Assembly (NCBI GenBank): GCA_934045905.1 | Contig: OW203763.1 | Span: 45,161,941 to 45,225,940, forward strand | Direction of reading: 5' to 3' | Source of the DNA: Leuctra nigra | Lineage: Eukaryota; Arthropoda; Insecta; Plecoptera; Leuctridae | DNA: 64,000 bases | In this document: in pieces, positions 48,360 through 59,941 of the stretch | How the letters are laid out: each line of letters opens with the position of its first letter | Position numbering within the stretch: the first letter of the stretch is position 1 | The notes under the pieces: model-generated | What the model was told of the DNA's origin: nothing | Seen by the model: the letters and a program-made list of their open reading frames with translations, nothing else | Databases searched by the model: none | Program-made: the position numbers and the translations under genes

Positions 48360-48876
48360 ATTTCTCAGCTCTGAAAGGAAAAAAATCAAAATATTATACA
48401 GACAGAAAACCGAAAGTATGGTTAGGTAGGTAATTCAGGTGAAATGGTTGACTCTCGTATACATCAAATGCTCTCAATTTCTATTATATCAGTCACATAA
48501 AATGTGGAGATTATATTTATGGCGGAAGATTAATTTGAGTATCAATTTAAAAACAAAATAAGATGATTATTTACCTTGTTACTGACGAATGTTGATGATC
48601 ACGAAAATGGCGGCAATTGATGGAATTTAGGCTGGTTATTTTCAGCTTAAATGGTTGGTACCGCTGTATCCCTGTTAGTGTATTCCGCTATGAAAAGTTG
48701 GTAGTACTGAAGAGACTTGAAATTTCGCGGGAAAAAATCGAAAGATTCGCCTAGGTTTGATAGGGTTTGAATGGGTTTGATATTTTCGAATATGGATTCG
48801 TCTGTCGAATCCGAATCCAAATTTGGATTCGGATTCGATTCGAAATTACATGGGTTCGCACACCACTAGTCATTTG

Positions 48877-49860
48877 CCAAACACAAACCCGCTAGGTTTT
48901 ATCTCAAACGGGTCACTCTCCAGTCTCCCTGTCTTAAACTTTTATCTGAATATTTTCAGGGCCAATGTTTTCACGCGGTTAGTAAGAATCTTGGTTTTTT
49001 CAGCAGTATGCAACACCCGGGTGGAAAATCATTTTCTCCACCAGTTTGCTCTCAGAATGCCACTCCACAGTGGATTTCGCCGAAATCGACATCAATTAAT
49101 TAAATTTTATAGACGCTGAATTATTCGATTCCGACAGAGCGATGCGATGCGCAAAGGCGAACTTGAGGTACGCAGCGAGATTCGTCTAAATCCGGGCACG
49201 ATGTCATTCCCAAAAACGACACTTAAATTTTCGAAATTTTTTGAAGGGGGTCCATCGCAAAACTAAAAAACAATGCTAATTTCGGAAATTCAATCACCCG
49301 ACAGCGACATGTGAGATGCATTAGACTTGATTGACTGAAAGTAATTAGGATGATGGATAAAGATTATATCCCAATAAAAAACACTCCGTGTAAAAATACC
49401 AGCCAAGTCTCAACTAAAAAAAATTATGAAATCTAAAAATTCTGCACTGAAACGTAGTGATATCAAAAAATTAGCCAAATTTTTCCAGCGGCCAATCACA
49501 GAGCCTGTCTTTGAAATCGATCATTCTCCATTTCTTATTGTCCCCTCACGAATCCAATTGAAACGCTATCGAGTTGAAATTAACACGAGTAATAGCGGCT
49601 ATTTTTCTTGATCTAACGGTGCATTCGAAATTACTAAGCTGCTTTAACTTTATGAGTTTGAGACTAATCGCGCAAAAGAATTGCGACTGGAAACTCTCAA
49701 GTCTGTCATTGGTCAATTCGTCCTCTGAGAATGTGGACACGACCTGATAGCTGAAGCGTGGTACATGGTGATGGTGACACCACAGTCTCTTACTCCATTG
49801 TCATGTTTGCAGGCCATCTCGACTTGAGAAAATCGAGAAATATTTTCCCGGACTCGAAAG
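48877..49860. other. Stretch without recognisable genes
   Basis: Flank of the hAT insertion. Only short frames without family signature. Confidence 0.4.
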
Positions 49861-50200
49861 TATTGGCGGGAAGCGTAGTGGAACATATTTCATCTTCGCA
49901 CTTTCACGGAAACACGTCCCTATATTCAGGCATTTGGCTTTTCAGGGCACTCTGACTGCCTAAGGTGCCACATGAGTCGCCGTGACTATAACTTTTCGCG
50001 GAGGTCGCAGTGGAACATATTTCATCTTCGCACTTTCACGGAAACACGTCCCTATTCAGGCATTTGGCTTTTCAGGGCACTCTGACTGCCTAAGGTGCCA
50101 CATGAGTCGCCGTGACTATAACTTTTCGCGGAGGTCGCAGTGGAACATATTTCATCTTCGCACTTTCACGGAAACACGTCCCTATTCAGGTGCGGAAACT
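49861..50200 (+). repeat. 130-bp direct repeat, about 2.6 copies
   Basis: GTGGAACATATTTCATCTTC recurs at 49878, 50010 and 50140, and once more at about 50471. Blocks such as CACGTCCCTATTCAGGC and CTAAGGTGCCACATGAGTCG lie between the first three. A larger direct repeat links 49757-49806 and 50351-50400 (CACAGTCTCTTACTCCATTG). No protein is evident. Confidence 0.85.
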
Positions 50201-50539
50201 CGGCGGATGGCGAAAGGATTCTCACTGCCGGCCGCCAACTTCGGCTTTCTTCTTGATCGGCGGCCTTCTTCGGCTTTTTTCTTGTTCGGCGGCTCCTCAG
50301 CTGATACGGCAGATACTTGGCAGTCGCTCCTTCAACCTGAGAGCTGTAGCATGGTACATGAAGATGGTGATACCACAGTCTCTTACTCCATTGTCATGTA
50401 AGCAGACCTTCTCAACTCGGGAACATCGAAAAAATAATTCCCGGACTCGAAACTTTTCGCGGAGGTCGCAGTGGAACATATTTCATCTTCGCACTTTCCG
50501 GAAACGTGTCCCTTTTCAGGCGTTTGGCTATTCAGGGCA

Positions 50540-51935
50540 CTGATTTCTACAGCTTATTTTAGTGTCTATTTTTAGACTTGATGTAAACCGAGAAAACACG
50601 GCCATTTCCAATCGGATAGCCACGATTCTCGGTAATGATCATTCCAAGGCTTCTACCAACGGTATGAATGTGTTGTTGAGTCCGAATTCAAGTTTAATGG
50701 GATTACTCACGGGACTGCGGGTTTTACTTCCAAGTGCTGTGCAACAGTCGGGTCCCCGCATTGAAGGGGCTCAGTTTGGGTGGACACTGATTTTTCAGAC
50801 AAGTCCCTGGGGTGACACAGGTGTCTTTTCGGTAATTTCTTGTCGGATTTTCCGAGCCTACACAAATTTGACGGCAGTGTCGGGGTGGTGTATGCACATA
50901 CCGCCCCGACACTTCGGACAAACTGCTTATTTTAGTGTCTATTTTTAGACTTTATGTAAACTGAGAAAACACGGCCATTTCCAATCGAATAGCCACGCTT
51001 CTCAGTAATGATCATTCCAAGACTTCTACCAACGGTATGAATGTGTTGTTGAGTCCGAATTCAAATTTAATGGGAATACTCATGGGACTGCGGGTTTTAC
51101 TTGCAAGTGCTATGCAACAGTCGGGTCCCCGCATTGAAGGGGCTCAGTTTGGGTGGACACTGATTTTTCAGACAAGTCCCTGGGGTGACACAGGTGTCTT
51201 TTCGGTAATTTCTTGTCGGATTTTCCGAGCCTACACAAATTTGACGGCAGTGTCGGGGTGGTGTATGCACATACCGCCCCGACACTTCGGACAAACTGCT
51301 TATTTTAGTGTCTATTTTTAGACTTTATGTAAACTGAGAAAACACGGCCATTTCCAATCGAATAGCCACGCTTCTCAGTAATGATCATTCCAAGACTTCT
51401 ACCAACGGTATGAATGTGTTGTTGAGTCCGAATTCAAATTTAATGTGATTACTCATCGGACTGCGGGTTTTACTTCAATGTGCTGTGCAACAGTCGGGTC
51501 CCCGAATTTAAGGGGCTCGGTTTGGGTTGACACTGATTTTTTGGACAATTCCCTGGGGTGACACAGGTGTCTCTTCGGTAATTTCTTGTCGGATTTTCCG
51601 AGCCTACACATATTTGTCGGCAGGGTCGGGGTGGTGTATGCACACACCGCCCCGACACTTTGGACGAACAGCTTATTTTAGTGTCTATTTTTAGACTTAT
51701 TGAAAACCGAGAAAACACGGCCATTTCCAATCGGATAGCCACGATTCTCAGTAATGATCATTCCAAGGCTTCTACCAACGGTATGTTTGTGTTGTTGAGT
51801 CCGAATTCAAGTTTAATGGGATTACTCATGGGACTGCGGGTTTACTTCCAAGTGCTATGCAACAGTCGGATCCCCGCATTGAAGGGGCATTCTCGGCGAC
51901 TCGTGTGTCTTCTGTGGACTTGTCGATACCGTCAA
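50540..51935 (+). repeat. 373-bp satellite array, about 3.7 monomers, plus orientation
   Basis: Monomers repeat every 373 bases (CGGGGTGGTGTATGC at 50881, 51254 and 51627). They are the reverse complement of the array at 26999-28090. The last monomer breaks off near 51890. The central near-palindrome is preserved in each copy. Confidence 0.88.
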
Positions 51936-52806
51936 TGCTTCTTGAATGATGAAAATTAATATTTCGTAACGTGCAAGTCGACAAGAAGGTTGTGCTTGCG
52001 CAGGCCGCGAGAGCCCCGTATGCGGTCCGATGCTACTCGGAGCCACTTCGCTGTTGCCCTCGAGGGTTATTCAATTCTGATACAAATCCACATCGGGCAC
52101 CCCTGGTCGGGGTTCTGATTCGTACCCATCAAGTGCGAAAATCCACATGGCGGTCGCCACGTGACCCAGTAATCCGGGTTCTTCTCGCAGACGCACCCGG
52201 GACTCCAGTGCTGCAATACCACCCGACTGTGCCCCAAGATAAAAAAACGAAGGTTGTTCTTTTAGGTGAAATTCGACTGTGGAGTTGCAAACTGGTTCAC
52301 AGTCGGGTTCCAGTAAATGTGTTTTAGCTAAAATCTTAGCTCAGAGACGACGCTCGACAAAATTTCATCAAGCAAATCAACTCAGGGGAAGCTACGAAGC
52401 ATTTTCGTACAGATTTCGGAACGGTGGGGTCTCTCCAAATGTCAGGGGACACACCTGTGGGATGAAATGCGACAGTCGGGTCGAATTTCCACACAACGGT
52501 CCCATGATAATGCTCCCTCGCATAGCAAACGATACTTCTTGATGAAAATTTAAATCATTAATCAAACCGATTAATTCTGTGGCAACTCCAAAATTTTAAT
52601 TACAAGTCACAGCATTGGCTCGAACCAGCAGAGCAGGGAATCCACTCAATGTCTGGGAGGTTAAATTCTCCGCAGAGCAACACACAGTCGTGCAGACGAC
52701 AGCGATTTAGCACTTAAAAAACCGATGATTGTAGCTCTTCAATCAGAGACGACGTCGGCATGGGGGGTAATAAACGGAGCCATTGAATAAACTGCGTTTG
52801 GGTGAC
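51936..52806. other. Stretch without recognisable genes
   Basis: A 118-codon frame (51971-52327) lacks any family signature and has no supporting context. Nothing else noted. Confidence 0.4.
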
Positions 52807-53176
52807 ACACCCCATCGACGGCTGCCACCTTAACGCGGTGGTGGGGTTTGTGTTGGCCAATAATCCACTGCTGCTACGCCGGGGAGCATATGCTCATGGG
52901 TAAGGGTTACCCATGCCGGACAGATCAGTGGTGAGGTCCAGACAAAGAGCAGCCAGGGTCGACCTACGCATGCCCTCCCTCGAATTTGCGGTCCCCTCGG
53001 GCCGGCCTCCCCCCTCGAGATGGTGATCCCCTTGAAATCGGGTTCCGCCGATCCGTCTCCATTCCGGCATGGCCTTCCCAGCAGTGCTGGACGCCCCCGG
53101 ATCGGGCCCGTTAGCGCAATTAATGTGCGCAATATAACCTCGTCGTTGACGCGCCGTTAAACCAAACTAATCTAAA
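52807..53176 (+). repeat. SINE-like interspersed repeat, copy 2
   Basis: Longest copy of the family seen at 23955 and in fragments at 18086 and 19414. It starts near CGACGGCTGCCACCTTAACG and ends with GACGCGCCGTTAAACC followed by ACTAATCTAA. It is directly followed by TTGTAAA repeats and then a LINE ORF1 fragment. Confidence 0.7.
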
Positions 53177-53211
53177 TGGTTAATTGTAAATTGTAAAAAA
53201 TTGTAAATTGT

Positions 53212-53928
53212 AAAGGCCCACACCTGGCCTCCGCTCGCTCATGCCCTAAATGGGCCGAGGAGAGGAAAGTTAAAGAAATTATGGTCGTTGACAAAGTCCA
53301 CATACAAGAAGCTCGAAAGAGATACAATCAAATGAACCCTGCATGAATGCTTACAGCCTCATGCGCGGCAGTGGCATCGAGCAGTCAGCCATCAATGGCT
53401 CAACGAAAGAAGGACGAGGACAGTGAAAAGAAAGAATTGCGGGATTTAATAAGGTCACTTCTAAAGACACAGGAGATGCTTCAAAAACAGATCCAAGAGC
53501 AGGCATTACTTATCGGGGATCTTGTTGCGCAAACTAAGCCCGTAGCAAACGCGCCAATTATTACATACAACGTTCCAGACCCTGTGACAGGTAAAGTTTC
53601 TAATGAGGAGTCGACCCAAGATAATGTTGTGGTTACAGAATAAGCTGCAGTCCAGCCAAACACTGCCGCTTCACACCCCGTCTCCCAACGTAAAACGGCC
53701 ACACAAGTGAGACCTTATGCCCCTAATCAACAGCCGCAGTTGGACAGGGGCAACAAGAAAACACGTAAAAAACAAAGAAGTGGAGACTCGAGTACATCAC
53801 TCACTGACGCCGGCGATAAATCGCTGCCCAGTGGAAGTGATGACTTCGAAGATTTTTTAAACGATATTAAAAAAAAAACAGCTCCACATCCCCTCGCACA
53901 ATTTTTAAGACAACCTTCTGGAAAGTAG
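53212..53928 (+). pseudogene. Jockey/I-type retrotransposon ORF1 (gag-like), C-terminal part
   Basis: One frame can be followed with two nonsense codons (TGA at 53344-53346, TAA at 53641-53643). It begins KGPHLASARSCPKWAEERKV, matching the last zinc-knuckle and downstream region of gag-like ORF1 proteins (GpH-x-A-x2-CP-x-W-x-E-R). It continues with a helical, Lys/Glu/Gln-rich part (KKELRDLIRSLLKTQEMLQK) and an acidic-basic tail, ending FLRQPSGK. ORF1 of this type coats element RNA. The N-terminus is missing. ORF2 begins about 35 bases downstream. Confidence 0.75.
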
Positions 53929-53959
53929 CGCATACCATTTTAACAACTCGACTATGGAC

Positions 53960-54100
53960 ACCAATTAGTGGAATTGCAACGGTTTTAACGCACACTCCGA
54001 GGAGTTAAGAGTATTAACATCAACTCTTAGACCCTCTTGCATAAGTTTGCAAGAGACACGTTTTAAACCAACTGACAATTCTTTCTTAAGGTTCTCTGAA
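53960..54100 (+). pseudogene. ORF2 start (endonuclease N-terminus) of the same retrotransposon
   Basis: Reads WNCNGFNAHSEELRVLTSTL, then RPSCISLQETRFKPTDNSFL. These are endonuclease blocks N-x-NG and LQET (catalytic Glu). After about 45 codons the coding signal stops, so the element is cut off here. A 5' fragment of a LINE is unusual, since truncation normally removes the 5' end; deletion or a later insertion is likely. Confidence 0.8.
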
Positions 54101-54510
54101 GGCCGCCATTTTGAAAATAACGGTGAATTTGGGGTTTTGCATTTAGTCCGGCTCAGACCGTAGAGTGGTCATGTTTCTCATCGCTCTGACCATTTAATCA
54201 ACCCCGTAAATGCAAGTTTTGCATAGAATCAGAGATTAAGATCTCGTCGCCCCTTCTCTCGACCTGTCAGCGCGAGCGACGGAAGTCAAACAATGGATGA
54301 TTAGTCCCTCTTCTACCCTCTCTCTGAAAAGGTAGGGATCTGTCAAATAGCTGACCATAAGTTTCTGATATTATTGTTTCACAAGTGTCTCTCAGAATAT
54401 GTGAAAAATATTTATGAATTGGTAATTAGAAATGTGTGTGACATATGGTTGTTTTTTTAATTTTTCTTTAGCGCAACTTTTGAGAGAGCTATTATCAGAG
54501 ATCTGATTAT

Positions 54511-55346
54511 ACCGGATGGCGCCAAAAAAATCACCCTGTTTGAGAGTTCACTATATCGAAACTATTATAGATAGGATTCTGAAATTTGTACCCCTATTAG
54601 AAAACATACCAATATTTCATATGTGCAAATTTCAAAAACATTGCTATTGTAGGAAAAAGTTACTGCCGTTCAAATTTGGTTGTCAAAAAATTGATTATAC
54701 GGAGATCAAATAGCGCGCGTCCAGAAAACTCCAATGGCCGGGACGCTGTTTCTTCAAAACTATGTATGATCAAGCTGAAAATTTCAAATTATATTGAAAA
54801 TAGATTAAGGTCGATTGTGTAAATAATTCAATCAATATCAAAATATGGAACGAAAGTTATTGAATCTTGAAGTTGATCTTGAAAACAGAATAGTGCACGG
54901 GAAATAATTCACTTAACGTGTGTAATAAAAGTTTAGAAATAATCTACATTCTGATTTTACGCTCGATTTCAAGATTCCATAAATTTCGTTCCATTCATTC
55001 AAATTGATTGACATTTTTACACAATTGATCTTAATATTATATTTTCAATATAATTTGAAATTTTCAGATTGATATCGTACATAGGTATAGTTTTGAAGAA
55101 GCAGCGTCCCAGTCCCGGCCATTGGAAATTTTCTGGACGCGCTCTATTTGAGCTCCGTATTTTTTGACAACCAAATTTGAACAGCTGTAACTTTTTTCCT
55201 ACAATAGTAATGTTTTTGAAACTTGCACATATGAAATTTTGGTATGTTTTCTAATATGTGTACAAATTTCAGAATCCTATCTATGAAGGTTTCGATATAT
55301 CTAGTGACCTCTCAAACAGGGTGATTTTTTTGCGCCTGCACCCGGT
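54511..55346. mobile_element. Foldback-type element with about 340-bp inverted arms
   Basis: The outer parts are inverted, imperfect copies of each other. Left: ACCGGATGGCGCCAAAAAAA, CACCCTGTTTGAGAG, CATATGTGCAAATTTCAAAA, CCAATGGCCGGGACGCTG. Right: the reverse complements in reverse order, ending GGGTGATTTTTTTGCGCC and CCGGT. The arms join around 54860-54990. No ORF is intact. The TSD is unclear (AT-rich flanks). Confidence 0.8.
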
Positions 55347-57236
55347 ATGGTGATCGCGTAATTTTCAACGTGTTGTAAATGAAGATAAATGCGTTTCCAC
55401 ATGTTTCTGCCCCAAAAACACTGGAATCTTATCGCGACAAAACGCGAAATTTAACCTTAGCGTAACACCACCAAACTGACTAGATCGCGAAATATACCGC
55501 GAAATATCACCAAATTGAATATATTATTTCCTGTTATTTTGTAAATTTCGCAGTTACTTTTTTAATTTTTCTCAGGATCACCAAGGTAAACCCCAATATT
55601 CAACTTTTTTTATTTCTATAATCAGTCAGTGACCCCCCCCCCCCCCCCCCTTTTAGCGTAAATGACAGAAGAGCTCTGACCTTGTAGAAAACTACTTAGG
55701 GAGTGTGAGTGGCAGTGACCTCGCATTATCACGTGAAAATAAGTTGACATTATGTCTTTTTACATTCGCAATATATAAACAAACATCATGAAACAGCTTA
55801 TAATAATTTTATTTCTGATTTACCTATCAGTACCTATCAGTACCTGGCAGTACCTATCAATTACAAAAAAATACTCACATAATGTAATGATTTAATAACA
55901 AGTACTTGATGATAATACTATTTTATTCTCTTATTATACTAGGAACTTTATCGACTGTGGAAAGCAAAGTGGCTTCTTACACTTTGAATTACTGGTTGTG
56001 ATAATTTCCTTTTGATCTACCTCTTTGGATAAAAAAAAAACTCATCGGTAACTTTGGGCCAGTCTTTATTGCAGATCAGTGGATCGGCGGCATGTTGACT
56101 GGACAAAAACGACGCCCTTGTGAATATCGCTTGTCAGCTGATATCCCACAGGTAATTTATTGATGGTTTCAATGGCATGTACTTTTGAAATTCCTTTCAT
56201 CGGGAGAGCACGTTTTATAATATCATCAAGTTCCAGGACTTCATTTCTTTGTGCTATTTGTATAGCACTTATGTTCATGACCTTCACTTCCGATGGGCAC
56301 TTCCGATGGGCCAATGGACACTTTGTATCTATCTTGTGAAATCATATTATCAAATGTGCCTTCTTCAACAGACTTGACATATCTTCCTCCTTCTTCCTTC
56401 CACAAAAACCATGTGGCATCAACAGTTCAATGCTTACGCACTTCTCCAGTTCATAATTCAAAACATCCTTACATGTTCCACAATCCAAAGACCAACATTC
56501 TTTGGTAGATACATGAGTATTGACACGCAATAGTCATGAACTAAACAATGGTACTAAATAACAATGTTAGTTATGTAATCCCTCACTCTTGCATGTTTTG
56601 TTGTCTAACCTCGTCCTCGGGTAGCACGTAGTACTTCTTCCTGCACAACTATAATAATTTCTCCAACAAATGCGCTCTCTCGCGTATCGTGTCCCCTTTT
56701 TGCAGGGGCCCGATAAGGGAGACAATGCATGTGATGTGATTATGATATCGTGTGATATGCATGTGATATCGTATACTTACATTACATGGGATACCGCTTC
56801 CTGTGCCTTTGCTATGGTTCAAGATTTTGACGGCCTTATTCTTGGTGTCCAGCCTCACCAAGCCATATATGAAACATAGATTGAATTTTTTTGAAAGAGG
56901 TACAATACCTAGAAGTATTGCCATTCAATTGGTGAGCATATTTAACATTCAAGTGTGCAAATTTGGTGAAAGAATCACAGTCTACAGCTTTAAATTTCTT
57001 GATAAAACTTACATTGCATTGCTTGTGATTATGTTGTATAGACTTGATGTTGACGATATTACCTTCCGCCAAACGGGGCCCATTTCCCCGAAACTGCTGG
57101 TTAGAGAAGAAGTTTGTAAGAACATCGTCATGGTGAAGGGCACACCTATTTTCACGCATTGAACTCCCTAGAATACAAAATATCTCACAATATTCATATT
57201 TAATACAATCAATAATCTACTCCAATTGCGTACTAG
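55347..57236. other. Stretch with unresolved short frames
   Basis: Includes a C run (20 C at about 55629-55650) and a short CAGTACCTATCAGTACC repeat near 55830. Minus-strand frames at 56314-56066, 56924-56649 and 57159-56836 have protein-like stretches (QQFRGNGPRLAEGNIVNI; LELDDIIKRALPMKGISKVH; FIYGLVRLDTKNKAVKILNH). A donor-like GTAAGT follows the second near 56775. I could not assemble them or name a family; they may be decayed exons. Confidence 0.3.
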
Positions 57237-57553
57237 TTTAAGGTCAGATAATTATTTAAAATATTGCAATGGTTATCTACTTTATCTAATATACACGAAA
57301 AAATCAATATATAATCAATATATATATATATATAACCCATATGCATAACCCAGAAGAATTATTCACATTTAATAATTACGCACATGAAAACATTAAAACA
57401 AAATGTAATATATATATACGAGTAAGTAATATCGTGGACAAAACATAATACTTGGTTGTGGAATGATTCATTCTCCATCAACAAGTCCCATTTAGCATGG
57501 GTCAGCTTAAGGACAGATAATTATTTAAAATATTACAATGGCAATCTACTTTA

Positions 57554-57563
<10 letters not shown>
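57237..57563. repeat. 54-bp direct repeat flanking AT-rich DNA
   Basis: AGATAATTATTTAAAATATT followed by a CAATGG...ATCTACTTTATCT block occurs at about 57245 and 57515, each running into AT dinucleotides. It may reflect duplication of an insertion site next to the PLE cluster. Confidence 0.7.

Positions 57564-57599
<36 letters not shown>
57559..57599. repeat. (AT)n microsatellite
   Basis: About 20 AT units at the outer end of PLE-A. Similar runs at 60161-60198, 62116-62139, 62297-62314 and 62622-62688 delimit the other PLE copies. Confidence 0.98.
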
Positions 57600-57603
<4 letters not shown>

Positions 57604-57678
57604 GTGAATGGTTTCAGATTCGTAGCCATGATTTATTAAGTAATTCATATTCGGTTTTTGCAACGTATTTATTTCAAT

Positions 57679-57720
57679 AGCCGACGTTTCGTCCGTCCTC
57701 CGACAGACTTTTTCAAGGCT
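57679..57720 (-). ncRNA. Degenerate hammerhead-like motif, PLE-A left arm
   Basis: On the minus strand a 7-bp stem (GTCTGTC with GACGGAC, loop GGAG) is followed by GAAACGTCGG, as in PLE hammerheads. The first core segment is TTGAAAA instead of CTGANGA. Two conserved core bases (C3 and G8) differ, so cleavage is probably lost. Confidence 0.5.
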
Positions 57721-57856
57721 CAAGCAAACAAACTAATAAAATAAGAGTAAATTCAAAACACACTACTTTCTATACAAGTGGAAATGCAGTAAATGTCAAC
57801 ATGACAGAAAATCAAAAAACAGATAAAGTTACATAGATAGTCTGGCTCCAGGAGGC

Positions 57857-58759
57857 TCATTTCTTCTTCATCATGGATCTAGTGACCCTGGTAGAACCTG
57901 TTGCACTAGTTGTTGAGTGTCGTGTTCTTGATCTGGTAGTCTGTCTGATGACTCGAGGTGGCACAGGAGAAGCTCTCAATTCGGAATTTTCTGGAGAAGT
58001 CGCTGGCGAGGGAGATAGTTGTCTACCGGCTCTTTTACGTGTTGCTCTTGTTGACACTGGTGACTCTTCTATCTCAATGGCATCTACCGAAGCTACTGTT
58101 GAAGGGTATTGGGCTGCTCGTTGTTCCTTCGGCTTAACAGAGAATAAATTTGCTATAGAATTCCAAGATGGAGAAAGTATACGGCTGTCTAGTTGTTTAT
58201 TGAGGCAGTGAGTTGAACGCTTTCCAATCTCTATGGCTTCTCTTATGAGTCTTGGGAAGAGTTTGTCTGACTTGGCAATGATGGTTGTGCCCTCATAGTT
58301 TATCACATGGCCACTTTCTCGAACATGTTGCGCGAGGGCCGATTTCTCTTGGTCCTGCGCCACTTGCAATCTGTGTTCTTGCACCCGCTGAGATACGTTT
58401 CGATTCGTTTGGCCTACGTAAACTTTCTCACAATTGTCACAAGAGATCTCATAAACTCCCCACCCCTCAAGCTGCCGGACATCTTTCACGCTTCGTAAAC
58501 AGCTTCCAAGTTTTCTATCTGTGTCAAACACTGTCTTGATGTCTTCTTCTCTTAGCAGCTTGCTGATTCTGTCAGTGACTCCGCTTACGTATGGCAGAAA
58601 AGCTGGGTATTGATACTGTTGTTTTTCTGTCATTTCTTCCTCTGGTGCATCAGTTCTAGTTTCAGTCTCTTTCTCTTGCTGTCTTTCTGCGTTGGTTTTC
58701 CTAGTGAAAGCCTTTTTGATTACTTTATTCTCAAAACCATTCTGCAAAAGGGTGTTCAA
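57857..58759 (-). CDS. PLE-A C-terminal GIY-YIG endonuclease domain
   Basis: This 300-codon frame continues the RT after a frameshift (LLQNGFENKVIKKAFTRK). The GIY-YIG nuclease has GVYEISCDNC (about residues 101-110), then EKVYVGQTNR, then SQRVQEHR and a conserved HV in RESGHVINY. The paired Cys just after GVYEI is the PLE-specific zinc-binding linker. The domain nicks target DNA for priming. A long Ser/Thr/Arg-rich basic tail follows, to TRSMMKKK. The inverted copy at 59414-59941 repeats the C-terminal 175 codons on the plus strand. Confidence 0.92.
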   Translation of the reverse strand: MNTLLQNGFENKVIKKAFTRKTNAERQQEKETETRTDAPEEEMTEKQQYQYPAFLPYVSGVTDRISKLLREEDIKTVFDTDRKLGSCLRSVKDVRQLEGWGVYEISCDNCEKVYVGQTNRNVSQRVQEHRLQVAQDQEKSALAQHVRESGHVINYEGTTIIAKSDKLFPRLIREAIEIGKRSTHCLNKQLDSRILSPSWNSIANLFSVKPKEQRAAQYPSTVASVDAIEIEESPVSTRATRKRAGRQLSPSPATSPENSELRASPVPPRVIRQTTRSRTRHSTTSATGSTRVTRSMMKKK

Positions 58760-59413
58760 GAGATTTTAGTTCCGATTTGATGTTCTTGTTGTCTGCAATG
58801 CGACGTGATCTTGTTGCGAGAGTGTATGCGATTGATCGGATCTGCGCAGGATGATGATGAGAAGAAGTGTGGAGATATCGGTTGGTATGTGTGGGCTTTC
58901 TATAAACTGTATGTCCTAGGCTGTTATCCGAATTCTTGGTTACTTTGACGTCTAAGAAAGGTAGGCTATTATCTGACTGGATTTCCATTGTAAAATTGAT
59001 GTCCGGGTGAACACTGTTGATGTGGTTCAAGAAATCCGACAAGGTGTCATGTCCATGTTGCCAAATGACAAAAACATCGTCGACATAACGGAGCCAACAC
59101 TTTGGTTTCAACATTGACGAATTCAAAGCCTTTGTTTCAAACTCCTGCATGAATAGGTTGGCGATTACAGGGGACAACGGAGAACCCATTGGAGCACCTT
59201 GAATCTGTTTATAAAACTTACCACCGTAAGTAAAGTAAGTAGTTTCCATACAGAATCGTGACAGATCAATGACATATTTGGGAGCCAACTTGTTAACTTC
59301 CAATTGTGTCACAACCTCATTGACCGGAACCTTTGTAAACAAAGAGATGACATCGAAACTAACCAATAAGTCCTCGGGCGTCACCTGAATGTCACGAAGA
59401 AGTTCAACGAAAT
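58731..59413 (-). pseudogene. PLE-A reverse transcriptase, 5'-truncated
   Basis: RT blocks: LLVSFDVISLFTKVPV, FTYGGKFYKQIQGAPMGSPL, WLRYVDDVFVIW (catalytic YVDD), LPFLDVKV, and the downstream VYRKPTHTNRYLHTSSHHH typical of PLEs. The frame begins at the inverted junction, so the fingers N-terminal part is lost. It ends at a stop after HPFAEWF. The GIY-YIG frame starts one base off, so a single-base deletion near 58755 separates the two domains, which are normally one protein. Confidence 0.93.
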
Positions 59414-59941
59414 GTGCAAGAACACAGATTGCAAGTGGCGCAGGACCAAGAGAAATCGGCCCTCGCGCAACATGTTCGAGAAAGTGGCCATGTGATAAAC
59501 TATGAGGGCACAACCATCATTGCCAAGTCAGACAAACTCTTCCCAAGACTCATAAGAGAAGCCATAGAGATTGGAAAGCGTTCAACTCACTGCCTCAATA
59601 AACAACTAGACAGCCGTATACTTTCTCCATCTTGGAATTCTATAGCAAATTTATTCTCTGTTAAGCCGAAGGAACAACGAGCAGCCCAATACCCTTCAAC
59701 AGTAGCTTCGGTAGATGCCATTGAGATAGAAGAGTCACCAGTGTCAACAAGAGCAACACGTAAAAGAGCCGGTAGACAACTATCTCCCTCGCCAGCGACT
59801 TCTCCAGAAAATTCCGAATTGAGAGCTTCTCCTGTGCCACCTCGAGTCATCAGACAGACTACCAGATCAAGAACACGACACTCAACAACTAGTGCAACAG
59901 GTTCTACCAGGGTCACTAGATCCATGATGAAGAAGAAATGA
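59414..59941 (+). pseudogene. PLE-A inverted copy: C-terminal part of GIY-YIG protein
   Basis: Reads QEHRLQVAQDQEKSALAQHV onward and is virtually identical to the C-terminal end of the minus-strand copy. It lacks the GIY-YIG catalytic start and cannot act alone. It begins exactly at the inversion junction. Confidence 0.9.

Larger units (their letters stand above)
45715..48868 (-). mobile_element. hAT transposon with perfect 8-bp TSD
   Basis: The ends TAGGGATGTGCGAATCC (left) and GGGTTCGCACACCACTA (right) are imperfect inverted repeats. GTCATTTG is duplicated exactly at 45707-45714 and 48869-48876. Both ends continue into GAATCCGAATCC-rich subterminal repeats. The 3154-bp element holds a BED-hAT transposase gene on the minus strand with one nonsense codon, so this is a fairly recent insertion. 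Confidence 0.95.

Noticed and set aside
51971..52327. 118-codon plus-strand frame as a gene
   Set aside because: No family signature, no splice or promoter context, and composition matches the surrounding GC-rich repeat-derived DNA.
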